Of a stretch of DNA of 64,000 nt, positions 58,232-64,000 are shown piece by piece (within the stretch, counting starts at the first letter, position 1; each line of letters opens with the position of its first letter). Source of the DNA: Bradyrhizobium sp. ORS 278 (lineage in GTDB: Bacteria > Pseudomonadota > Alphaproteobacteria > Rhizobiales > Xanthobacteraceae). The stretch covers positions 248,001-312,000 of the forward strand of contig NC_009445.1 in assembly GCF_000026145.1 (NCBI RefSeq), in the 5' to 3' direction. The position numbers and the translations under genes are program-made. Below the pieces are notes generated by a model that was not told the origin of the DNA, did not search any database, and saw nothing but the letters and a program-made list of their open reading frames with translations.

Positions 58232-58578
58232 CGATCCCGATCCCCTCCGGCACCCAGGTCTGGCTGGCGACCGGGCACACGGATATGCGCAAGGGCTTCG
58301 ACGGTCTGGCGCTGCTGGTCCAAGAGACGCTGAAGCGCGATCCGCATGGCGGCCATCTGTTCGTGTTCCGCGGCCGCAGCGGCAGCCTGATCAAGGTGCT
58401 GTGGCACGACGGCCAGGGCATGTGCCTGTTCGCTAAGCGGCTGGAGCGTGGCCGCTTCATCTGGCCACAGGCTGTGGACGGAGCGTTGACAATCACGCCG
58501 GCGCAACTCGGCTATCTGCTCGAAGGCATCGATTGGCGGCATCCGCAGCGGACGTGGCGGCCGGAAGCTGTTGGTTGA
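58228..58578 (+). CDS. tnpB: IS66-family accessory protein TnpB
   Basis: A 116-residue protein with the family hallmarks VWLATGHTDMRKGFDGLALLV, LFVFRGRSGSLIKVLWHDGQGMCLFAKRLE and RGRFIWP. It is required for IS66 transposition, although its biochemical role is not established. This is unrelated to the RNA-guided nuclease also called TnpB. Translationally coupled to tnpA. Confidence 0.95.
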   Translation: MTIPIPSGTQVWLATGHTDMRKGFDGLALLVQETLKRDPHGGHLFVFRGRSGSLIKVLWHDGQGMCLFAKRLERGRFIWPQAVDGALTITPAQLGYLLEGIDWRHPQRTWRPEAVG

Positions 58579-58637
58579 GCGCTCGAACGTGACAGCGCTG
58601 ATGCGCGCCGACCGGCGCTGTGATTCCATCTCCCGCG

Positions 58638-60245
58638 ATGATCACAGCCGATTCGCTCCCCGATGATGTCGCGACGCTGAAGGCGCTGGTGCTCGCCGGT
58701 CAGGCGGCGCAGCTCGCGGCGGAAGCCAAGGCACGCAATCTTGAAGCCGAGGTCCGCGCCCGCACGCTCCTGATCGAGCAGATGAAGTTCACGATCGCCA
58801 AGCTCAAGCACGAGCAGTATGGGCCGTCGTCGGAGCGGGCGTCGGTGCTGGAGCAACTCGAGCTCGAACTCGCCGATCTCGAAGAGGATGCGGCCGAGGC
58901 TGAAGCTGCGGCGCAGATGGCCGCCGAGCGGGCCAAGGCCGAGACGATCAATGTCCATCCGTTCGAACGCAGGCGCCCAGCACGGCGGCCGCTGCCCGAG
59001 CACTTGCCGCGCGAGCGCGTCGTACATCCCGCACCGGCCAATTGTCCGTGCTGCGGCGGTGACAGGTTGCGCAAGATCGGCGAGGACGTCACCGAGACGC
59101 TGGAGCTCGTGCCACGGCAGTGGAAGGTGATCCAGCATGTGCGCGAGAAGTTCTCCTGTCGCGGCTGCGAGGCGATCAGCCAGCCGCCGGCGCCGTTCCA
59201 TCCGATCTCGCGCGGACGTGCGGGGCCGCGCCTGCTCGCACACATCCTGTTCGCCAAATACGGGCTGCATCTGCCGCTCAACCGGCAGAGCACGACCTAC
59301 GCGCATGAGGGCGTGGCGCTGGACGTCTCGACGCTGGCCGACTGGGTCGGCGCGGCGGCTGCGACGTTGATGCCGCTGGTCGAGGCGATCAAGGCGCACG
59401 TGCTTGCCGGCGAGCGCATCCACGCCGACGACACCACGGTGCCGGTTTTGGCCAAGGGCAAGACGCGCACGGGGCGCGTCTGGACCTATGTGCGCGACGA
59501 CCGTCCCTTTGCCGGGCACGCGCCGCCGGCTGCCATGTTCTACTACTCGCCCGACCGCGCCGGCGTGCATCCCGAGACGCATCTTGCCGGCTACGCCGGG
59601 CCGATGCAGGCGGACGCCTATGCTGGCTTCAACCGCCTCTACGAGGCCGCGCGCAAGCCGGGCCCGGTCATCGAGGTCGGCTGCTGGGCGCATGCGCGGC
59701 GCAAGTTCTTCGAAATCGCGCGGCTGAAGAAGGCACCGATCGCGATCGAAACGATCGCGAAGATCGACGCGCTGTTTGCGATCGAACGCGAGATCAACGG
59801 TCTACCAGCCCACGAACGCAAAGCCGTGCGCAACGAGCGCAGCCGTCCTCTGGTCGACGAACTCCATGACTTCCTGCGCGAGCGCCGTATCAAGCTGTCC
59901 GGCAAGAGCGAGACCGCCAAGGCAATCGACTACAGCCTCAAGCGCTGGCAGGTGTTCACCCGCTTCATCGACGACGGTCGTCTGTGCATGACCAACAATG
60001 CGGCCGAGCGCGAGCTGCGCGCCGTGGCCCTCGGCCGAAAGAACTGGACCTTCGCCGGCTCCGACGAAGGCGGTCGCCGCGCTGCCGCCATCTACACGCT
60101 GATCCAGACCGCCAAGCTCAATGACGTCGATCCGCAGGCCTGGCTCGCTGACGTCCTCGCCCGGCTGCCCGATCATCCGGCCAGCAAGGTCGCCGATCTG
60201 CTGCCCTGGAGTTGGCTGGCCGCCCAGGCATCGGCCGCCGCCTGA
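58638..60245 (+). CDS. tnpC: IS66-family DDE transposase TnpC
   Basis: A 535-residue transposase from the ATG at 58638. A coiled-coil/leucine-rich N terminus (VATLKALVLAGQAAQLAAEA) and KLKHEQYGPSSERAS lead to a zinc-finger region (CPCCGGDRLRKIGEDVTE, SCRGCE). The catalytic core has ERIHADDTTVPVL (first Asp) and QADAYAGFNRLY (second Asp), with the Glu expected in MTNNAAERELR. Length is normal. A GTG at 58620 is an alternative start. Confidence 0.93.
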   Translation: MITADSLPDDVATLKALVLAGQAAQLAAEAKARNLEAEVRARTLLIEQMKFTIAKLKHEQYGPSSERASVLEQLELELADLEEDAAEAEAAAQMAAERAKAETINVHPFERRRPARRPLPEHLPRERVVHPAPANCPCCGGDRLRKIGEDVTETLELVPRQWKVIQHVREKFSCRGCEAISQPPAPFHPISRGRAGPRLLAHILFAKYGLHLPLNRQSTTYAHEGVALDVSTLADWVGAAAATLMPLVEAIKAHVLAGERIHADDTTVPVLAKGKTRTGRVWTYVRDDRPFAGHAPPAAMFYYSPDRAGVHPETHLAGYAGPMQADAYAGFNRLYEAARKPGPVIEVGCWAHARRKFFEIARLKKAPIAIETIAKIDALFAIEREINGLPAHERKAVRNERSRPLVDELHDFLRERRIKLSGKSETAKAIDYSLKRWQVFTRFIDDGRLCMTNNAAERELRAVALGRKNWTFAGSDEGGRRAAAIYTLIQTAKLNDVDPQAWLADVLARLPDHPASKVADLLPWSWLAAQASAAA

Positions 60246-60305
60246 TCGAACCGTTCAGACCGTCCTGACCGGTTGCTCAGCCTGTGGTCTTCACCGGATG
60301 CGTAC

Positions 60306-60313
60306 TTCTTAAC
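60306..60313. repeat. right target-site duplication of the IS66-family element
   Basis: TTCTTAAC, identical to 57780-57787. See the left copy. Confidence 0.92.
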
Positions 60314-60364
60314 TCGTGAAGGATGGGTGGAACACTGGAGCGGGCGCCAGAGGGCGCCTCACTC

Positions 60365-60586
60365 TACGGTGACAGTGCACTCAACTGGCCCAGCTGCTTA
60401 CGCAATTGAATGCACTGTCACCGTAATTCTCGAGGTTTATGCACAGCTAAGCTCCGTCCGGCGGAATAACCACGAGCTTTCGCGAGTGAGCGGCCGCCTC
60501 TATAGCCCAGCGGTTTCAAACCGAAATTTCCCCGACAATGCCTTTAACTCGGACTCAGCATGATTGAGTGCACTGTCACCGTAATT
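60365..60586. repeat. three copies of a 20-22 bp motif, one inverted
   Basis: Motif TTGAGTGCACTGTCACCGTA occurs at 60564-60583 (plus), as its exact reverse complement at 60365-60384, and with one change at 60406-60425 (plus). Copies 1 and 2 form an inverted pair 21 bases apart; copies 2 and 3 are direct repeats 158 bases apart. Copies 2 and 3 both continue AATT. No gene lies between them. These look like ends of a lost or miniature mobile element; the family is not identified. Confidence 0.75.
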
Positions 60587-60731
60587 CCGGTTACGGATTG
60601 GTCATTCCTTTTTAGAGCGAAGGTAGCAGCTACCTTGGAGCTACGCCGTAGCCGGCAGTAAATAGAATAATGTGATAAGTGCTCTTCGGGACGACACTAC
60701 CAGCAACAGGGGAGGTGGTGGCCAACACACC

Positions 60732-61484
60732 TTAGGCGCCTGAACTGGCAGGAAATTCATCCCACGTGCGGCCATCGAGAACACGGCCAGTCTTCTTTTT
60801 GTTTGCTCCGCCCCATTGCTTAAAATGGAAAGCCACTCCTTCATCGAAACACAGATCCCGGATTTTGCGAATCCAGTCGGCTTCGACGGGCCGGGCGTGA
60901 GGCCCGCTCTCGCCGCCCGCGATCACCCAGTCAATGCCGGTGAGATCGAGATTGTCGAGAGGTCCCAGCAGAGGTTCGAGGCTAAGAAACTTGATCGCTG
61001 CCTGTGTGCGTCGGAGATGGTCTATACGGTATATGTAGTCCTCATTCTCGACGCTCACCCCCATCCAGGCATTGTCGGGCCATACGAGCTTCGGAGATAG
61101 TTCCTCAAGCCGTTCGGCGCGTTTGGTGAGTATTTGATACGTGTGCTGCGGCGTCTTCCGCATGGTCGTGAAGACGCGATTGATAAATACCATTGGCACG
61201 TTTTCGTGAAACAGGTCTGACATGGAGTTCACGAAGATCATCCGTCCGGCTTTCCACTTCGCCGGAAGTTGGAGCGAATCTTCGTCGATTCGCACAACTC
61301 CGTTCCACTTCGGGCGTCCTCCAGATATGCGCGTCGTGCCGGCGTATTTGGGCTGGCCCATCGCTTCAAGCCGCCGCGCCATGCGCATCGCGTAGCAATT
61401 TGCGCAGCCGGGCGAGATGATCGTGCATCCGACGACTGGATTCCACGTGGCTTCCGTCCATTCGATGGAAGAATTATTCGCCAT
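60732..61484 (-). CDS. phage Gp37/Gp68-like DUF5131 protein (three-Cys-motif protein)
   Basis: A 250-residue protein from ATG 61484 (MANNSSIEWTEATWNPVVGC). The three-cysteine motif is C20-x6-C27-x2-C30 (GCTIISPGCANCYAMR), as in radical-SAM-related DUF5131 proteins. Later blocks are RIFVNSMSDLFHENVP-like sequence (IFVNSMSDLFHE) and WVIAGGESGPHARPVEADWIRKIRD. The family occurs in phages and islands, next to TcmP. Its start lies 11 bases inside the end of tcmP. It may perform radical chemistry on nucleic acid or protein; this is inference. A longer frame to 61565 is not needed. Confidence 0.85.
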   Translation of the reverse strand: MANNSSIEWTEATWNPVVGCTIISPGCANCYAMRMARRLEAMGQPKYAGTTRISGGRPKWNGVVRIDEDSLQLPAKWKAGRMIFVNSMSDLFHENVPMVFINRVFTTMRKTPQHTYQILTKRAERLEELSPKLVWPDNAWMGVSVENEDYIYRIDHLRRTQAAIKFLSLEPLLGPLDNLDLTGIDWVIAGGESGPHARPVEADWIRKIRDLCFDEGVAFHFKQWGGANKKKTGRVLDGRTWDEFPASSGA

Positions 61485-62598
61485 CGCCGCCGCCTGGAAA
61501 TTTAACCAGCAGATGATCGGGGAAGGTTCCCCTCCGCCGGGAGCCGCTGAGGCTTCGCACGGCAACCTTCCCCTCGGCCTCCAGCGCCGCCAGAACTTCC
61601 TTGTAGTTCTTCAGGACGTAAGGGGTATCGACGCTGTGGCGTTCGTAGATTTGCGCGACCGACAATTCCTGTCCCTCGAAGTCCTCGAGCAGCGCCGCAC
61701 GAAGCTGGTCGAGCGGCCGTTGCAGAGAGAACAGCAAGGGCATCGACCAATCGGCCGGAGAATATACAAAAGATGGCACGCCCTGATCTTCCGTTGAGCT
61801 TTCCTTCATCATGATGTCTTTCATGATGGCATAGCCTTTGAAGCTTTTGCTGACGAAAATCAGCTTGTGCGACGTGCGCGTGCCTTTGACATTTCTGAAA
61901 GTGAACGGTAGGACGAAGGTTCCGCCCAGGGCTTTGATCTCGGCCGCGAGCTCCTCCAGAATCAAAGCTTCGCGCAGTTCGGGCGAGAGGCCGGGCAGCT
62001 TTGCCCGCAGTGCCTAAGCGCGCGCCTTGCCGAAAAGGGCATCCATGTGATCGGCAACAGCCTGATTGCCGATGCCGGCGTTGATACGATTGTAGTTGAA
62101 GAAGAAGACGCAATCGCAGCCCCAGTCCTTAATCACGCCCTTGATTATCTTGAGTGATAGGCCCTTGTAGCCGAAAGGATCGATGAACGAGAACGATGGA
62201 ACAAGCTTGACCTGATTAAAGTACTTCTCCGCTTCTTCGTCGATCTCGCCGCAGGAAACGACCGGCTTGTGCTTCAGATTGCCAATATTTGGCAAGGTGT
62301 CGATTTCGTTCTGAAGCGTGGACGTCTTGTTCCCATCCGAGTCATTCAGAAGCGTTACCAGCATCGAAGCGAGTTTCGGATCGGCGATGGCGTGCTCCAG
62401 CACCAGCAGTGGCGTCGAAGCGGCCCCGTCCTTGTACCGGCCCGGCCCGGCATATAGGTCAATGTAGGCGATCCGCCCGCCATTCTTCCGGGCGGTCGGC
62501 ATGATGACGTTGGCCCACGCATAGAAGTACTTTTGTACTATGCGCGCTTTAACTTCCGACTGATCTGTTCGTTCATCGAAAAATTTCGCGGTGCTCAT
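61474..62598 (-). pseudogene. tcmP: three-Cys-motif partner protein TcmP, interrupted by an in-frame amber codon
   Basis: Residues 1-194 (ATG at 62598, MSTAKFFDERTDQSEVKARI) include YIDLYAGPGRYKDG, a Rossmann/methyltransferase-like motif, and SFIDPFGYKGLS. A TAG at 62014-62016 (codon 195) follows GKARA. The same frame then continues without shift for another 179 codons (ALRAKLPGLSPELREALILE..., stop at 61474), so the whole matches one TcmP-length protein of about 374 residues. The second half could start again at ATG 61965. This is a nonsense mutation, a sequencing error, or readthrough. It is coupled to the DUF5131 gene. Confidence 0.8.
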
Positions 62599-63169
62599 CG
62601 GCTGCTTACCCCGATTTTCATAATAGAACAAATTATGAACAGGGGCAACTGAGTTGGCGTGACCGCCAGACTAACAATCCGCGGCGACAGCTGCCGCCTC
62701 CTCAACAAGCGCAATCTGATCCGGCCGACCGCCGGTGACGGGGCTCCGGTCGGCTCTGCCTCCCACCGCCCCGTGACCGGCGGAAGATACCTTCAACCAA
62801 GTCCATAAGCCGATGGTAGGGACAGTTTCCGCGACGCAAAGGGGGGCACTTCCGGGTTGACGCCCCAGACTCGAATTCCGAATACCAGAAATTCTGTTGA
62901 CACCACCCCCAAATCAGTGGTTTGATCCCGCGCATCCCGCCCGCACTGAGAGGGGCGTATCGCGATCGTCACGGGACGTTGCGGCGGGGAGCGGTGGCCG
63001 TGGGGCGACGCAGCATCTCATGGGGGTGCGGACGAACGTCGCCAGCGCGGACGGTCAAGCCGTGTGGTCCCGACACCCCGATGCTGGTGTCTTGATTGGC
63101 GACGATGCCGATGACGGGGGCAACAAGCCCGGTCCCCTGGGAGAGCGCGGAGCAGCCGTTCAAACCATT
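62599..63169. other. gene-poor stretch, possibly degenerate
   Basis: No frame is convincing as a gene. Small frames at 62702-62935 (minus) and 62897-63199 (plus) are atypical in composition and show no family pattern. Directly upstream of tcmP the sequence is AT-rich (around 62600-62640: TTTTCATAATAGAACAAATTATGAAC) and likely holds its promoter. Confidence 0.4.
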
Positions 63170-63275
63170 GCGCAGGGAAGGCCGGGTTGTTCCGGCTGAG
63201 CCTGTGGTTCCTGCCCCGTGCATTTTTCTCGCACGGGGGCCATGGGTGCCAGTCGGCACTCGGCCTTCCCTGCGC
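63170..63275. repeat. ~106-bp hairpin element, possible extragenic repeat or structured RNA
   Basis: The ends GCGCAGGGAAGGCCG (63170-63184) and CGGCCTTCCCTGCGC (63261-63275) are exact reverse complements (15 bp), with a further inner hairpin CCCCGTGC (63214-63221) / GCACGGGG (63231-63238). The overall shape is a branched stem. I recall very similar sequence scattered in Bradyrhizobium and Rhodopseudomonas genomes, but this was not checked. No protein is credible in it. Confidence 0.75.
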
Positions 63276-63440
63276 CCTCTCATCTGACGAGGACGCCAAC
63301 TGCAGCAGAACTTGGGGCTATCTGGCCCGCGAGATCGCGGCGGCTTGGGCGTTAGCAAGGCTGCTGATAGCGGAGGGCTGTTTGACAGGGTGGAATGGGA
63401 TCAAAGAGCCGGGCTCAAGCAAGACTTGGGGGGCTCAAAC

Positions 63441-63529
63441 GCCCGGCTTCGCCAAGAGGCTACGCCGGGCACGCTTCGCTCTTCGGGCACCTGCGCGGCT
63501 GCGCCACGCGAAGCCCGAAGGGCGAAGCG
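63441..63529 (-). repeat. tRNA-3'-flanking structured repeat, copy 2
   Basis: Read on the minus strand, it starts immediately after the CCA of tRNA-Thr and follows the same order as the element after tRNA-Ala at 44785: CACGCTTCGCCCTTCGGGC, CGAAGCGTG and GCCCGGCGTAGCC..GGCGAAGCCGGGC. Internal inverted repeats allow a branched fold. Confidence 0.75.
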
Positions 63530-63605
63530 TGGTGCCGCAAGAGGGACTCGAACCCCCGACCCCGTCATTACGAATGACGTGCTCTACCAGCTGAGCTATT
63601 GCGGC
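63530..63605 (-). tRNA. tRNA-Thr, anticodon CGT
   Basis: A 76-base cloverleaf on the minus strand: acceptor GCCGCAA/TTGCGGC, D-arm GCTC/GAGC, anticodon arm CGTCA/TGACG enclosing TTCGTAA (anticodon CGT), T-arm GGGGG/CCCTC enclosing TTCGAGT. Discriminator A and CCA are encoded (63530-63533). Confidence 0.97.
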
Positions 63606-63773
63606 GAACCAAAGCGGTGCGGCCGGCACGGGGCCGGATCGCGCGAACGCGCTCCTGATATCGGGCGGGCGCGCGATTGGCAAGGCCGCGCGCGCCGCTC
63701 GACCACGGAATCGAGCCGGTGTGACCCGCGGCGCCTTACGAGTGGGCGAGGTCGGCCTGCCCGGCGGACGGGC

Positions 63774-64000
63774 TCAGCTGCCGAAGCGCGACCAGAACCC
63801 GCGCCAGCCGCCGGCCTGGGCTTTGGGCGCGATCTGCTCGGCGAACTCGTCGCGCGGCTGGTCGTCATCCTCGACGCCGGGATCGTCCGGCGGGCGCATG
63901 ATCGGCACGATCGCCTGGATCGGGGTCTCCGGCGGCTTGGCCAGATCGCTGCGGTTGCGGAACAGCGGCGTCGGCGCGGCGGCCGCGGTTTCCGCCGGCT
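63774..64000 (-). CDS. C-terminal fragment of an unidentified protein, cut by the window edge
   Basis: The last 74 codons of a minus-strand gene ending at the TGA of 63774-63776. It reads PAETAAAAPTPLFRNRSDLA, then KPPETPIQAIVPIMRPPDDP, and ends GGWRGFWSRFGS. Composition (Pro/Ala-rich linker, then a charged tail) and third-position GC fit the local genes. No family can be named from this piece. Confidence 0.6.
   Translation of the reverse strand, partial: PAETAAAAPTPLFRNRSDLAKPPETPIQAIVPIMRPPDDPGVEDDDQPRDEFAEQIAPKAQAGGWRGFWSRFGS

Larger units (their letters stand above)
57788..60305 (+). mobile_element. complete IS66-family insertion sequence
   Basis: The element is 2518 bp long. Imperfect inverted ends start GTAACCCCCCGGTGACGGCC at the left and, reading inward from the right, GTACGCATCCGGTGAAGACC; they share the GTA tip and the CCGGTGA core. 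It encodes tnpA, tnpB and tnpC in order, as IS66 members do. A palindrome (CCATAGGA...TCCTATGG) precedes tnpA. Perfect 8-bp target duplications flank it, so the insertion looks recent, and all three frames are intact. Confidence 0.94.

Noticed and set aside
61502..62113. Minus-strand frame in another register across the tcmP interruption
   Set aside because: Considered as evidence for a frameshift, but the two tcmP halves are in the same frame and this third frame has no family pattern.
60306..63605. Integrative island with tRNA-Thr as attachment site
   Set aside because: No integrase and no repeat of the tRNA 3' end was found in the segment, so tRNA integration is not supported.
63435..63683. 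Minus-strand 82-codon frame over tRNA-Thr
   Set aside because: It reads through the tRNA and repeat; tRNA-derived false protein.

Overview
The window reads as a chromosomal segment of a high-GC alphaproteobacterium of the Bradyrhizobium/Rhodopseudomonas type. The grounds are an sdhCDAB operon of alphaproteobacterial style, rhizobial-type small secreted proteins (IalB-like, four-cysteine proteins, Ala/Pro-rich exported proteins), TAXI-type binding proteins, and extragenic palindromes of the sort that litter Bradyrhizobiaceae genomes. This placement is inferred from content and recall, not from a search.

Layout. 0.3-3.8 kb holds succinate dehydrogenase (sdhC-sdhD-sdhA-sdhB). 3.9-9.8 kb carries a hybrid sensor kinase, an SbmA/YddA-type ABC exporter, an FkbM-type methyltransferase, a pyridoxamine-oxidase-fold stress protein and a proline-rich peptide. 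10.0-12.2 kb is a proline-rich OmpA-family gene broken by a one-base frameshift, followed by three tandem 157-bp palindromic repeats. 12.7-18.9 kb (mostly minus strand) has argG, a PAP2 phosphatase, rlmN, an IalB-like protein and a quinone oxidoreductase. 19.4-27.5 kb has a Sel1-like membrane protein, two orphan TAXI binding proteins, YkvA, pterin dehydratase, a Tat-exported PhoD phosphatase, a lone receiver protein and a Crp/Fnr regulator.

27.6-31.4 kb is the most unusual chromosomal cluster. An Lgt-like integral membrane protein overlaps a radical SAM enzyme resembling the archaeal MJ0619/Tes family, followed by a tightly packed series of small membrane proteins that share a Gly-Cys-Leu plus Leu-Pro-Gly-Cys pattern; one of the series looks broken. 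31.6-57.5 kb is mainly housekeeping or common accessory genes: typA, a flavin amine oxidase, LysR plus a YeiH-type exporter, a DCC/SDR-DoxX/DUF2269 operon, ppa, an M20 peptidase, folD, YggU and YggT proteins, tRNA-Ala, an amidotransferase, P450, a Tat hydrolase, an MFS exporter, polysaccharide deacetylase and a TPR-GSCFA protein.

57.8-63.6 kb is accessory DNA. A complete IS66-family element (tnpA, tnpB, tnpC) is bounded by imperfect inverted repeats and a perfect 8-bp target duplication. Beyond it lies a segment that looks less GC-rich, with a triplicated 20-22 bp motif, a TcmP/DUF5131 gene pair in which tcmP has an in-frame amber codon, a gene-poor stretch with a large hairpin repeat, and tRNA-Thr. 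Both tRNA genes of the window are followed directly by related copies of the same structured ~90-bp repeat. The window ends inside an unidentified minus-strand gene.
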